From Neolewinella litorea (GTDB taxonomy: Bacteria; Bacteroidota; Bacteroidia; Chitinophagales; Saprospiraceae), in NCBI RefSeq assembly GCF_004803465.1, contig NZ_SRSF01000005.1, positions 81,176 through 145,175 of the forward strand: a stretch of DNA of 64,000 nucleotides. The letters run 5' to 3'. The position numbers and the translations under genes are program-made. Of the stretch, positions 53,282 to 63,082 are shown in pieces. The notes under the pieces are model-generated. The model did not search any database. It saw only the letters and a program-made list of their open reading frames with translations, and was not told the DNA's origin. Every line of letters starts with the position of its first letter. Position 1 is the first letter of the stretch.

Positions 53282-53734
53282 CTACTCCCGGTCCCGGGAA
53301 TCGATCCAGATCGTAACCGGCCCGTCGTTTACTAGGGCCACCTGCATGTCCCCCCCGAATTCCCCGGTCGCCACCGGCCGCCCGGCCACGGCACTCAGAC
53401 GGGCGACAAATCGCTCGTACAGGGGAATGGCCACCGCCGGATCGGCACTGCGGGTAAAGCCGGGGCGGTTGCCCTTTTTGGTGCTGGCGAAGAGCGTGAA
53501 CTGAGATACCACCAGCAATCCGCCGTCGATGTCCGTGACGCTGAGGTTCATCTTCCCCTCCGGGTCGGAAAAGATGCGCAGCCGGCTGATCTTGCCGCAG
53601 AGCCATTCGATGTCCTCGTCCGTGTCGGCGTCTTCCACGCCCAGTAAAATCAGAAGCCCGGGGCCGATCCGGCCGGAAACGCTTCCGTCAATGGTCACCG
53701 AAGCCTCGGTCACCCGCTGAATAAGTACGCGCAT
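53282..53734 (-). CDS. dtd: D-aminoacyl-tRNA deacylase
   Basis: A 150-residue enzyme removing D-amino acids (and glycine mischarged on tRNA-Ala) from tRNA. Starts [17 protein letters not shown]; active-site motifs [12 protein letters not shown] near residue 78 and [14 protein letters not shown] near 137 (the Gly-Pro motif) are present. Full length for the family. Confidence 0.95.
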   Translation of the reverse strand: MRVLIQRVTEASVTIDGSVSGRIGPGLLILLGVEDADTDEDIEWLCGKISRLRIFSDPEGKMNLSVTDIDGGLLVVSQFTLFASTKKGNRPGFTRSADPAVAIPLYERFVARLSAVAGRPVATGEFGGDMQVALVNDGPVTIWIDSRDRE

Positions 53735-53775
53735 GGGGGCAAGATAAACAGGAGCAATAGACCTCCCGCATCGAC

Positions 53776-53810
53776 AAAAAGCCCTGACCGCGGAGAGCAG
53801 TCAGGGCTGA
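53776..53810 (-). terminator. Intrinsic terminator after rpmH
   Basis: On the minus strand AGCCCTGAC ... GTCAGGGCT, then five T. Confidence 0.85.
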
Positions 53811-53851
53811 TTAATTTTGCAACCTTCCGGGAGTTACTCCGGTGGTATCAG

Positions 53852-54007
53852 TTACTTCTTGTAGGTATCGTCGCTGACGGTCAGCTTGTAGCGACCTTTG
53901 GCGCGACGGCGGGCCAGGACCTTGCGGCCGTTCTTGGTAGACATGCGCGAGCGGAATCCGTGCTTGTTGACACGCTTACGCTTGGAGGGTTGGAAAGTCC
54001 TTTTCAT
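53852..54007 (-). CDS. rpmH: 50S ribosomal protein L34
   Basis: A 51-residue basic ribosomal protein of the large subunit. ATG at 54007, TAA at 53854-53852. Starts [20 protein letters not shown] and continues with the standard [19 protein letters not shown], then a short C-terminal extension ending TYKK. It is not next to rnpA or dnaA here, and has its own promoter and terminator. Confidence 0.97.
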   Translation of the reverse strand: MKRTFQPSKRKRVNKHGFRSRMSTKNGRKVLARRRAKGRYKLTVSDDTYKK

Positions 54008-54062
54008 GCTAAATTATTTTTTAGGCGCTCGTTACCGGGCCGGAGGTTCTGCAAAAGTCGGG

Positions 54063-54093
54063 CAAAGGTAAGGGTTTGGCGCTTAACCTACAA
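54063..54093 (-). promoter_or_regulatory. rpmH promoter
   Basis: Minus-strand TTG (54093-54091), 20-bp spacer, TACCTTTG (54070-54063). Matches the Bacteroidota consensus. Confidence 0.7.
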
Positions 54094-54156
54094 AGGGTGG
54101 CTTCAATTTATTGTCACGGAATTTCCACCTTACCTTGGCAGGACAACCCCCCGTGC

Positions 54157-57100
54157 ATGTTTCGCAGCGCCCTCATCGCTACCCTGGCTCTCCTGTTCTA
54201 CCTGCCGCAACTGGCCGGCCAGCAACGGTTTGCCGCAGCGGCGCTCGCCGAAGTACCCCTGGTTGAACTGCCCGCGCAGGATAACGATCGACTGCTGGCG
54301 GCCGAACTAGCCGTCCGCCGGCCCGACCGCCCGCAGACCTTCGCCCTCACCCTGCCGGTAAATGTACAGCCCGATCGCGACGGGAAATGGACTAACCCCA
54401 CGTCGGACTCCCTGCTCTGGCGGTGGCGCGTGCGCAGTCCCGGTGCCAAGTCGCTCAACCTGGGCTTCACCCGCTTCGCGCTGCCCCAAGGCGCCCGCCT
54501 CTACCTCACCACGCGCACCGACCGCTTTGGCCCCTTCACCGCCGCCGACAACGCCGAGCACGCCCAGTTCTGGTCGCCCCTCCTGCGCGGCGATGAACTC
54601 ATGGTCGAACTGCTCGTGCCGGCCGGGGAGGCAGGGAACGTGGACCTGATCATCTCTTCCGTCAATCACGATTTTGAGGGCGTCATGGACCTCATCAGTG
54701 ACGATTGCCACCTCGACGTGGCCTGCGGGGCGGCCGACGGCTACCCCCAGGTGGATGCCTACCGCGATGTCATCCGCAGCGTGGCGGCGTATACCGTGGA
54801 AGGGCGGGAGCGCTGCACCGGTTTCCTCATCAACAACACAAACCAGGACGGCCGGCCGCTCTTCCTCACCGCCAACCACTGCGGAGTAAACCCGGCCACT
54901 GCACCCACCCTGGTCACCTACTGGAATTTCGAAAACGATGAATGCCGGCTCCCGGGATCGGGCGACAGCGGCAGCACCGGCGATGGACGCCTGGAGGTAT
55001 TCAACACCGGGGCCCGCCACCTGGCCAGCTATTCGGCAACCGACGTTACCCTGCTCGAACTCGACGAACCCGTGAACCCGCGTGCACGCGCCTACTTTGC
55101 CGGTTGGTCGGCGATCAACCGGCCCCCGACCGGGCGGGTAGCCATCGTACACCACCCGAACCTGGACGAGAAGCGCATCAGTTTCACCGAGCAACCCCTC
55201 ACCCGCTCGAATATCCTTGGGGAAGCCGACGCCGACGGCAGCTTCTACCGCGTTCCCTACTGGGAGGTAGGCTCCACGGAATCCGGCTCCTCGGGGGCCC
55301 CGCTGTTCGATACCGCCGGCCGGGTACGCGGCCAACTTTTCGGCGGCCGGGCCTCCTGCGGTAACCAGGCCGAAGACATCTTCGGCTCCTTCGCCCGCAG
55401 CTTTATCGGGGGCGGTACCCCCGCCAGCGGCTTGCAAGCCTGGCTCGACCCCTGCGGTACCGGTACGACTACCCTGGACGGACTCGACGCCGCCACCCTC
55501 AGCACCGCCCTGGTGGCCAGCCCCGCCTGCCGAAGCAGCTGCACGGGCAGTACTACCGAGTATACCCTGTTCCTGGGCGAGGCCTTCCCCGTCGGGACCC
55601 GACTGTCCGCTACCGCCCATTCCGATCTGACGATCACCCTGCCCGCCACCACCTCGGGCGGAAACAGCATCACCTTACTGGCGGACCCCGCCGCCGCCGC
55701 GGCCGGGACCTACCCGATCACGGTCGTGGCCGACGGGGGCAGTGGACTCACAGATACGGTGGTATTGACCCTCACCCTGGTAGACAGCGCCCCAGCGGCG
55801 GTCGACCTGCTGCGCCCGGAACAGCAGAGTAGCGGGGTGGACCCCTTCCTGGAACTCGGCTGGCGTCCCGTAGGCGGGGTCAGTAGCTACGACTTGCAGA
55901 TCTCCCTCGACCCCGAATTCGGGGGACTCACGGCCGACCTCCGCGACCTGGTGGTCCCCAACTTTGTCCCGGAATTCCCCCTGGCCGGCGGTACCCAATA
56001 CTACTGGCGGGTACGCGGTCGCAACGACTGCGGTACTGGCGCCTGGTCTTCTCCGCGCATCTTCACCACCGCCGATCGGAGCTGCCTGCTCCGCGGCGCC
56101 ACCGCCCTGCCCGTGCCCATTCCGGCGGCCCAACCCGGTGAAGTAGTGGCCTCCCTGGAGGTCAGCGAAGACCTGGACCTCAAACATATGGAGGTGATCG
56201 TGGGCCTGGAGCACACCTTCGTCGGTGACCTGTCGCTGCGGCTGGTCAGCCCGGCCGGCAAGGTGGTAGCGCTCCTCGATCCCCCCCTCGGCGGGGCCTG
56301 CCCGGCCACCAACCTGTATGTCATCTTTGCCGACGGCGCCGGTACGACGGCCGCGGACTTCAGCGAAGCCTGCGAAGACGGTGACGAGGGCAGCTACCGG
56401 CGCGTACGGCCCGTAGACGCCTTCTCCCAACTGGCCGGAGCTTCGTCCCGCGGCACCTGGAAGCTGGTGGTGAACGATGAAGCGGCCGAGGACGGGGGAG
56501 CCATCACCGATTTCCGCCTCCGCGTCTGTGAAGACCGGGTCGACGCACGCGACCTCAGCGTAGCATTGCTTTCCCCGCCCATCCGGTCCTGCTCCAACTT
56601 CGGCAGTACGGCGCTTTTGCAGCTGGGGGCCGACTTTGACGAGGAGGTCTCCCTCAGAGTGGAGGCCGACGGGCTGGAACTGGACAATTACACCTTCAAC
56701 TTCGACCCCGCCACGGGTACCTTGGAAGTACGCTTCAGCGCCTGGACCATCGTGGGGCCCGGCACCGCCGATCTCTCTTTTGTGGTGATCGCCGCCGACG
56801 GTACGGAACGCCGGGCCGTAAACACGCTGCAGGTTTTGCCGGTGCCGGAGCCGGTAACGCCCTTGCCCGCCCGCCTGGACGAGGAAACCGTGACCTTTCG
56901 CTGGCGCCCTTCGGCCACGGCCGAGAGCTATGGTCTGCAGGTCTCTACCGATGCCGAATTTGGTGATACCGTTTACGTGGCCACCACCGCCGGTCGCCAG
57001 TTGACGGTGGGCCGCGCGGCCCTGCCCGCTCAATTTTTCTGGCGGGTCGTTTCCGTGAATCCCTGCGGCAGCTTTCCGGGGCCCGCCCGCGATATCGCGC

Positions 57101-57384
57101 TCGACACGACCAGCAGCACCCACCACTTCAGCGCCGACCGCCGCATCAGCGTATATCCCAATCCCGCCGTCGACCACCTTACGGTCGAACTGGAGGGGAA
57201 CTGGACGGATGGGGGCGTCACCGCCGCGCTCTATACCGCTGCGGGCACCAGCGTACGGGACTGGAATAACCTGCAGCCCCCCCTGAACCGCCTCGAGCTC
57301 GGGGCCTTGCCGGCCGGCGTCTATTTTTTGCGTTTGAACGGTCGCTTCGGTGGACTGACCGAACGAATCCTCCTGTTGCGTTGA
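54157..57384 (+). CDS. T9SS-exported trypsin-like (lysyl endopeptidase-like) serine protease
   Basis: 1075 residues from the ATG at 54157, where a signal peptide (MFRSALIATLALLFYLPQLAG) begins. N-terminal propeptide-like region; protease domain about 200-450 with His~241 (FLTANHCG), Asp~296 (SATDVTLLELD) and Ser~379 (TESGSSGAPL), plus the Cys pairs seen in lysyl endopeptidases (RERCTGFLINN, ASCGNQAED). Then a fibronectin-III-like segment (YDLQISLDPEFGGL ... YYWRVRGRNDCGTG), a proprotein-convertase P domain (about 640-790, EHTFVGDLSLRLVSPAG ... GTWKLVVNDEA), a second FnIII-like segment and a C-terminal T9SS sorting domain (ISVYPNPAVDHLTVEL ... LPAGVYFLRL). Probably a secreted or cell-surface protease for nutrient acquisition. 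Confidence 0.9.
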   Translation: MFRSALIATLALLFYLPQLAGQQRFAAAALAEVPLVELPAQDNDRLLAAELAVRRPDRPQTFALTLPVNVQPDRDGKWTNPTSDSLLWRWRVRSPGAKSLNLGFTRFALPQGARLYLTTRTDRFGPFTAADNAEHAQFWSPLLRGDELMVELLVPAGEAGNVDLIISSVNHDFEGVMDLISDDCHLDVACGAADGYPQVDAYRDVIRSVAAYTVEGRERCTGFLINNTNQDGRPLFLTANHCGVNPATAPTLVTYWNFENDECRLPGSGDSGSTGDGRLEVFNTGARHLASYSATDVTLLELDEPVNPRARAYFAGWSAINRPPTGRVAIVHHPNLDEKRISFTEQPLTRSNILGEADADGSFYRVPYWEVGSTESGSSGAPLFDTAGRVRGQLFGGRASCGNQAEDIFGSFARSFIGGGTPASGLQAWLDPCGTGTTTLDGLDAATLSTALVASPACRSSCTGSTTEYTLFLGEAFPVGTRLSATAHSDLTITLPATTSGGNSITLLADPAAAAAGTYPITVVADGGSGLTDTVVLTLTLVDSAPAAVDLLRPEQQSSGVDPFLELGWRPVGGVSSYDLQISLDPEFGGLTADLRDLVVPNFVPEFPLAGGTQYYWRVRGRNDCGTGAWSSPRIFTTADRSCLLRGATALPVPIPAAQPGEVVASLEVSEDLDLKHMEVIVGLEHTFVGDLSLRLVSPAGKVVALLDPPLGGACPATNLYVIFADGAGTTAADFSEACEDGDEGSYRRVRPVDAFSQLAGASSRGTWKLVVNDEAAEDGGAITDFRLRVCEDRVDARDLSVALLSPPIRSCSNFGSTALLQLGADFDEEVSLRVEADGLELDNYTFNFDPATGTLEVRFSAWTIVGPGTADLSFVVIAADGTERRAVNTLQVLPVPEPVTPLPARLDEETVTFRWRPSATAESYGLQVSTDAEFGDTVYVATTAGRQLTVGRAALPAQFFWRVVSVNPCGSFPGPARDIALDTTSSTHHFSADRRISVYPNPAVDHLTVELEGNWTDGGVTAALYTAAGTSVRDWNNLQPPLNRLELGALPAGVYFLRLNGRFGGLTERILLLR

Positions 57385-57436
57385 TATCATTGCACATGCT
57401 CCGGTATTTTTTGTAGCCCCCAAAACACCTTTTATC

Positions 57437-58876
57437 ATGGTCCTGCGCCTCTCGCTGTTTTGCCTGTTGCTCACCGGCACACTCTCCGCGCAGCGTTCCG
57501 TACAACAGCTCGTTGCCGATTTTGCGGGGACGCAGGTGCTGGGCAAAGCCCTGGTAGCCGTGGACATCCGGTCGGTCGTCGATGGCCGCCAGCTTGCCTC
57601 CCATAATGCCGGGGTCGCCTGCATTCCGGCATCTACCCAGAAGCTCATCACGACGGCCGCGGCCATGGATCTCCTCGGAGCCGATTACCGCTTTCAGACC
57701 CGCCTCATCGCTTCCGGGCCCGTCACGGAGGGTACGCTCCGCGGCAATCTATACATCGTTGGCGGCGGCGACCCCACCCTGGGCAGTGAACGCATGGACG
57801 GCGCCGACGAACTGGAGGCCGTAGTAGAGCAGTGGGCCGCGGCCGTGCGCAAGCGGGGCATTACCCGGATAACCGGCGCGGTGGTCGGCGACGGCAGCCG
57901 TTACGGCACCGACGGCACCGGGCGCGGCTGGCCCTGGGCCGACCTGGGCAACTACTACGGCGCCGGCGCCTACGGCCTCAACGTCAACGAAAACAGCTAC
58001 GAAATCACCTTTTCCCAACGGCCCGAGGTGGGCAGCACGCCGCCGGTACTGCGCACAGAGCCCGTTGTGCCCGGCCTGGAATTTACGAATGAGCTGAGGA
58101 GCGGGCCACGGGGCAGCGGCGACCAGGCCTACATCTACGGCGCCCCCTTCAACCATCACCACTTTATCCGCGGGAGTATTCCGGCGGGAACGGGCAGCTT
58201 CCGCATCCGTGGATCATTGCCCGACCCGGCCATGCTCGCCGCCCAACTGCTTAACCAGCGCCTGGAAACGGACGGGGTATCGATCATCGGCCCGCCGGCC
58301 ACCCACCTCACCCTCGGCGGCTATACCGTTGGGGAGATGCTCGACGAACAGTACTCGCCTCACCTGAGTGAGATCGTAGACCGCACCAACCTGCAGAGCG
58401 TCAACCTCTACGCCGAGAGCCTGTTGCGGGAGATCAACAAGGTCAACGGACAGCCGGTGGAGGAATTGAGCTCGACCGACGTACTCGTAGATTGGCTCGG
58501 GAGCCAGGGCCTCGATACCGAAGGGGTCAATTTGCGCGACGGGAGCGGACTTGACCCCCGCAATTTTTTCTCACCGGCCTTCATGACGGCTTTCCTGGTG
58601 AGCCAGGCCGGGGCGGAGCGGTGGATCGAGAGCATTCCATTGGCCGGACGCACCGGGAGCCTGCGCAACGTCCTGCGTGGAACGGTCGCCGAGGGCCGCG
58701 TGCGGGGCAAGAGCGGGACGGTGAACGCCGTGCGTACCTACGCCGGCTACGTTGACCGGCCGGACGGCCGCAGATTAGCCTACAGCATCGCCGTCAACAA
58801 CCACGACCTGCGCTCCAGCGTGGTGAACCGCCTCATCTACGACCTGATGCGCGACCTCTGCACCGCGAGCCTGTAA
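57437..58876 (+). CDS. dacB: D-alanyl-D-alanine carboxypeptidase/endopeptidase (PBP4 family)
   Basis: A 479-residue penicillin-binding protein of family S13 that trims peptidoglycan stem peptides and crosslinks in the periplasm. Signal peptide residues 1-20. Catalytic motifs: SxxK in PASTQKLITTAAAMDLLG near residue 63, SxN in TNLQSVNLYAESLL near 320, and KSG in GRVRGKSGTVNAVRTYAG near 420. The large insert between SxxK and SxN, characteristic of PBP4, is present. It is 52 bp after the T9SS protease gene. Confidence 0.92.
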   Translation: MVLRLSLFCLLLTGTLSAQRSVQQLVADFAGTQVLGKALVAVDIRSVVDGRQLASHNAGVACIPASTQKLITTAAAMDLLGADYRFQTRLIASGPVTEGTLRGNLYIVGGGDPTLGSERMDGADELEAVVEQWAAAVRKRGITRITGAVVGDGSRYGTDGTGRGWPWADLGNYYGAGAYGLNVNENSYEITFSQRPEVGSTPPVLRTEPVVPGLEFTNELRSGPRGSGDQAYIYGAPFNHHHFIRGSIPAGTGSFRIRGSLPDPAMLAAQLLNQRLETDGVSIIGPPATHLTLGGYTVGEMLDEQYSPHLSEIVDRTNLQSVNLYAESLLREINKVNGQPVEELSSTDVLVDWLGSQGLDTEGVNLRDGSGLDPRNFFSPAFMTAFLVSQAGAERWIESIPLAGRTGSLRNVLRGTVAEGRVRGKSGTVNAVRTYAGYVDRPDGRRLAYSIAVNNHDLRSSVVNRLIYDLMRDLCTASL

Positions 58877-58916
58877 ACGGCGGGTCCGTATCTTGCCCGC
58901 CGCTACCCCTGCCTAC

Positions 58917-59567
58917 ATGCGCTTTACCTTCCTTCTGCTGTGCTGCTTGCTGGTGTCCTGCCAGAATACGGATGGGCCTGCACCACCCACCGAGGACGTC
59001 TACGCCCCACCGGGAATGGTCGAAGCAGACCGCGAGCGGCACGTCTGGCAAAAGCCCGGGGTGGTTATCGAGGTACTGGGCGATATCGAGGAAAAGGTCA
59101 TCGCCGATATCGGAGCGGGAGAGGGGTTCTTCGCCCGCCGCCTTGCCCCGCTGGCCGACCGGGTGATCGCCATCGAGATCGACCAGCGCTGGATCGATTA
59201 CCTCGATACGGTGCGCATGACGGAACTGCCCGCCGCCCTACAGCCCCGCCTGGAACCCCGGCTGGCCCTGCCCGACGATCCCCTCCTGGCGGAAAACGAA
59301 GTGGATATCGTACTCTTCGTTAATACCCTTTACCTGATTGAGAACCAGGAGGACTACCTCCGCAAGCTCATACCCGCCCTGCGCCCCGGCGGCCGCGTGG
59401 TGATCGTAGACTGGAAAAAAGAAGACACCGCCCTCGGCCCCGACCCCGCCGACCGGATCGGATTATCGGCCCTGGCCGGGATACTGGAAACGGCGGGATT
59501 TGAGGTAGTCTCTACGGACAATACTACTCTCGACTATCAATACATCATGGTGGCCGAAAAGAAATGA
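58917..59567 (+). CDS. Lipoprotein-signal class I methyltransferase-like protein
   Basis: 216 residues. N terminus MRFTFLLLCCLLVSCQNT, a lipoprotein signal with lipobox VSCQ. The rest is a class I SAM-dependent methyltransferase fold: motif I VIADIGAGEGFFARRLAP near residue 60, AIEIDQRWIDYL (motif II acidic residue), DIVLFVNTLYLIENQEDYLR (motif IV) and LRPGGRVVIVDWKKED (motif V/VI). An SAM enzyme outside the cytoplasm is unexpected. An alternative start at Met34 would give a cytoplasmic protein, but the signal peptide looks genuine. Substrate unknown. Confidence 0.75.
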   Translation: MRFTFLLLCCLLVSCQNTDGPAPPTEDVYAPPGMVEADRERHVWQKPGVVIEVLGDIEEKVIADIGAGEGFFARRLAPLADRVIAIEIDQRWIDYLDTVRMTELPAALQPRLEPRLALPDDPLLAENEVDIVLFVNTLYLIENQEDYLRKLIPALRPGGRVVIVDWKKEDTALGPDPADRIGLSALAGILETAGFEVVSTDNTTLDYQYIMVAEKK

Positions 59568-59594
59568 TCGCCAACCGGGGGCCAGTGCGGGGGC

Positions 59595-61832
59595 TCAGCT
59601 GTGGTCAAGCCACCGCAACAGCAGGGGGATCAGCAGCAGGTCGCTGATCAGGGCGCTCGCCAGCGTCAGACTGATCAGCAGTCCGATGGTCACGCTTGGC
59701 GGGCTGATGCTGAAGAGCATAACCAAAAAACCGAAAAATAGCACCACGGAAGTGAGCACGATGGCCTTGCCCGTCTCGCGAAAGGTCAGGTGAATGGCTT
59801 CCTGTACCGGCAGGCCGCGCCGGCGCGCCAGCTTGTATTTGGAGAGGAAGTGAATGGTGTCGTCCACCGCGATGCCGAAAATGACGGCAAAGACGATGCT
59901 GACACCGGCCTCCAGCTCAATTCCCAGGAAACCCAGCATGGCACCGGCAATGAGCAAGGGCAACATATTGGGAACCAGACTGATGATCAGCATCCGCCAG
60001 TTGCGGAACAACAGGGCCATCAGCAGACAGACGATCACAATGGCCAGGCCGAGTCCCTGTAGCAGGTTGCGGCGGATGTATTCGGCATTCTTGTCGATGA
60101 TGAGGCCCGTGCCCGTACTGCGTACCTGGACCAGGGAGGTGTCCACGTTGGCGTTGATCCAGTCGTGGGTATTGTTGAGAAAGACCTTGATACTGTCGGC
60201 ACCGATGTCGTCGAGTCGACTCGTGATACGGGCCTTCTGCCGGTCGCGGCTCACCAGCAGGTTCAGGTTGACGTCGGGGATGCGCTCGGCGAACCTGCGG
60301 TACTGTTGGTAGCGATCTTCCGTCGCGGGTAATACATAGGCGTCAACCCGGTTGTTGTTAAACGCCTGGTTGATGCTGCGGTACACCGCGGTAATGCTGG
60401 CCGTGCTCTGGACGAAGGGAAACTCCTTTACGTAGTCCTCAATCTTTCCGATTTGCTGCAGCACGGCAAAGTCCGTCACCGGACTACTGTCGCGGCTGGT
60501 GATGGCCAGTTCAAAGGGCCGGAAACCACTCAGCTCCCGCTCAAAAAATTGAAAGTCTTCGGTCACCTTGCGGTTCTTGGGCAGGGTGGATTCAATGCGG
60601 TAGTTGGTAGTGATCATCGAGATGCCCCAGAAGCAGAGTGCCACGGTTACTACGGCACCGACCTTGATGGCTGTTGCCCGGCGCTGGGTGAACTGGTAGG
60701 TGCGTTCCATCAGGCGATCCCAGAAAGCCTGTTGCCGCCCGATCTTCACGATCTGGTCGACCGACAGGTAGCTCAATAGGGAAGTGGTAAATAGTATGAC
60801 GGTAAGGAAGGCGATCATCACGCCCAGCGCAGCGTTGATGCCGAAGTCGCGGATGGGATTGATCCGGCTGGTCAACAGGGTGGCGAAGCCGACGGCGGTG
60901 GTGAGGCTGGTGAGCAGGGTGGCCAACCCGATTTCCTTGATGGCCACGCGTATGGCGGCTTCCTTCGGCAATCCCTTACGCAGTTCGTCGATGTACTTCG
61001 ACATGATGTGGATCACGTCCGACGTGCCCACGATGATCATCAACACCGGGTACAGGGCGGCAATGGCGTTGAGCTCTCGCCCCAGCAGGCCCAGGGTACC
61101 CATGAAAAGCAGCAGGCCCAGGGCGATGCTGACCAGCGCCACAGCGATCCCCAGCGGCCGTCGGAAGAGGAGAAACATGACGAACGACACCAGCAGACCG
61201 GAGATCACCGCCGAAACGATAACCTCACGTATCTGCATGGCCACCAGTTCCTTCTGAAAATACGCGGGGCCGAGGTAGTGGTAATCGGGAAAATTGTAGG
61301 TGGCCACCAGGCTGTCCAGCCCCTCAATGAGGGCCCGGCTCTGATCCAGGTTGATCAGGCTGGGTGTTTTGAGCACCGTCACTAGGGCGGTGCCGCGCCG
61401 GTTGATGAGGTTGCCGACGAAGCGCTCGTCGGCCATGATGCGGGCACTGTCGGCGGCGTAGCGGGCGGGGTCGTCGAGGTGGATCGCCGGAATGGTGGTG
61501 ACGGCGAAGGGGGTCTTAATGGGGTAGCCGAAGGAAGTCAGGGACTGGGCGGCCTCCACGCCGGGCAGGTCACGGGCGGCCACCGAGAAGTCCTGCACCT
61601 GGGCCAGGAAACTGCTGTCAAAGACGGTCGGCTCCCGCTCCAGGGCTACCAACAGGAAGTTATCGTCGCCCTCAAACTCGTCGATGAACTCCAGGAAAAA
61701 GTCCAGGTCCTCATCCCCCCGGGGAAAAAACTGCTGAAAGTCAAACGTGAAATTGAGGCGGAAGCAGCCGTAAACGGCTACCGCCGCGTAGAGGGCAAAG
61801 AAGACGATGACCGGAAGGCGGTAGCGGCGCAT
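59595..61832 (-). CDS. RND/MMPL-family transporter
   Basis: 745 residues, about 12 transmembrane helices in two halves, each with a large periplasmic loop after TM1 and TM7. Conserved helix-4 segments are ALYPVLMIIVGTSDVIHIMS and SIVFAVIFGIAVDDTIHFLS (G-x-x-x-D-D type), matching the MMPL/hydrophobe-amphiphile exporter group (HpnN/'predicted exporter'). Probably exports a lipid or hydrophobic compound using the proton gradient. No adaptor or outer-membrane partner is encoded alongside. Confidence 0.88.
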   Translation of the reverse strand: MRRYRLPVIVFFALYAAVAVYGCFRLNFTFDFQQFFPRGDEDLDFFLEFIDEFEGDDNFLLVALEREPTVFDSSFLAQVQDFSVAARDLPGVEAAQSLTSFGYPIKTPFAVTTIPAIHLDDPARYAADSARIMADERFVGNLINRRGTALVTVLKTPSLINLDQSRALIEGLDSLVATYNFPDYHYLGPAYFQKELVAMQIREVIVSAVISGLLVSFVMFLLFRRPLGIAVALVSIALGLLLFMGTLGLLGRELNAIAALYPVLMIIVGTSDVIHIMSKYIDELRKGLPKEAAIRVAIKEIGLATLLTSLTTAVGFATLLTSRINPIRDFGINAALGVMIAFLTVILFTTSLLSYLSVDQIVKIGRQQAFWDRLMERTYQFTQRRATAIKVGAVVTVALCFWGISMITTNYRIESTLPKNRKVTEDFQFFERELSGFRPFELAITSRDSSPVTDFAVLQQIGKIEDYVKEFPFVQSTASITAVYRSINQAFNNNRVDAYVLPATEDRYQQYRRFAERIPDVNLNLLVSRDRQKARITSRLDDIGADSIKVFLNNTHDWINANVDTSLVQVRSTGTGLIIDKNAEYIRRNLLQGLGLAIVIVCLLMALLFRNWRMLIISLVPNMLPLLIAGAMLGFLGIELEAGVSIVFAVIFGIAVDDTIHFLSKYKLARRRGLPVQEAIHLTFRETGKAIVLTSVVLFFGFLVMLFSISPPSVTIGLLISLTLASALISDLLLIPLLLRWLDHS

Positions 61833-61897
61833 GGGGGCTGGAGGTTCCCGTACTAAATCGCGCTACTTCGGGATTGTTGGACACCCCCGTGTAATCT

Positions 61898-63007
61898 TTA
61901 CCGCTTCCCGCTGCGGCTGCCTTTGCGGTCCGATTTTCCGCCGCCGGATTTTCCGGCCCGGGCCTTGCGCTTGTACACGAGGTGCATACGGCTCTCCAGG
62001 GGGTTGGCGGTGTCCTCCTCGTAGCGTTCGCGGTTGAGGTAGGTCTCGCGGGCCAGGAAGAGCGCCGCCAGGAAGGAATCGGGGCTGGCCTGGTTCTTGC
62101 CGACCAGGTCGTAGGCGGTCCCGTGGTCTGGCGAGGTGCGAATGGCCGGCAAGCCGGCCGTAAAATTGACCCCCTTTCCAAAACTGAGGGCCTTGAAGGG
62201 AATCAACCCCTGATCGTGGTACATGGCCAGTACCGCATCGAATTTCTTGAACTTCCCGCTGCCAAAGAAACCATCGGCCGGGTAGGGCCCGAGCGCCATG
62301 ATGCCGGCTTCCTTCGCCTGCTCTACAGCGGGCCGGACAACCTTCTCGTCTTCCGTACCGATGCGGCCTTCGTCGCCGGCGTGGGGATTGAGGGCCAGGA
62401 CACCAATGAGCGGCTTTTCAATGCCGAAGTCGGCCCGCAGGCTGGCGTCCATGATCTTGATCTTTTCCAGGATTTTGGCCTGGGTAACCTGGCCGGCTAC
62501 CTGGGAAACCGGGATGTGGTTGGTGACCACCCCAACGCGGAGATCATCGCTCACCAGGAACATCAGGCTTTCGTCTGCTCCGAGCTGCTGGGTCAGCATC
62601 TCGGTGTGGCCGGGGTAGGGGAAGTCGTCCTTTGGCATGACCGACTTATTAATCGGCGCGGTGACCAGCGCATCGAGGTGGCCCTCCTTGAGGTCGGCTA
62701 CGGCCTTCTCCAGCGACCGGGCCGCCGCGCGACCGCCGGCGGCGGTCGCCTGCCCGGGGGTAAGTTCCACTTCCTGATCCCAGCACGATATGAGGCTGAT
62801 GTCACCCTCCCCGGCCTCTTCCGCCCTGGTGATGAAAGTCAGGGTAAACGCCCCGTCGGTGGAGTAGGGCGCAAAGACGGCCTCCGAGGCATAAATTACC
62901 GGGGTGACCAGTTCCAGGATACCCCGCCGGCTAAGGGCCTTGACGATCACTTCGGGGCCGATGCCGTTGACATCGCCAACCGTAATTCCAATGCGAAGGG
63001 GATCCAT
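61898..63007 (-). CDS. pdxA: 4-hydroxythreonine-4-phosphate dehydrogenase PdxA
   Basis: A 369-residue NAD-dependent enzyme of pyridoxal 5'-phosphate synthesis, oxidising 4-phosphohydroxy-L-threonine. Starts MDPLRIGITVGDVNGIGPEV; metal-ligand His segments FPYPGHTEML, VLALNPHAGDEG and VLAMYHDQGLIPFK are present, as is the end-of-domain RTSPDHGTAYDLVGK. The ATG at 63007 is internal to a much longer frame whose upstream part is antisense to the next genes. A basic Lys/Gly/Ser tail (KRKARAGKSGGGKSDRKG...) extends past the normal end and is unusual. Confidence 0.95.
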   Translation of the reverse strand: MDPLRIGITVGDVNGIGPEVIVKALSRRGILELVTPVIYASEAVFAPYSTDGAFTLTFITRAEEAGEGDISLISCWDQEVELTPGQATAAGGRAAARSLEKAVADLKEGHLDALVTAPINKSVMPKDDFPYPGHTEMLTQQLGADESLMFLVSDDLRVGVVTNHIPVSQVAGQVTQAKILEKIKIMDASLRADFGIEKPLIGVLALNPHAGDEGRIGTEDEKVVRPAVEQAKEAGIMALGPYPADGFFGSGKFKKFDAVLAMYHDQGLIPFKALSFGKGVNFTAGLPAIRTSPDHGTAYDLVGKNQASPDSFLAALFLARETYLNRERYEEDTANPLESRMHLVYKRKARAGKSGGGKSDRKGSRSGKR

Positions 63008-63082
63008 GCGGTAGGGCTTGTTTGTATCGCGAAGGTAGGCCCTCCAGCTCCGGGAACGGTAAAGCCTCCGTAAGTTTGTGGC

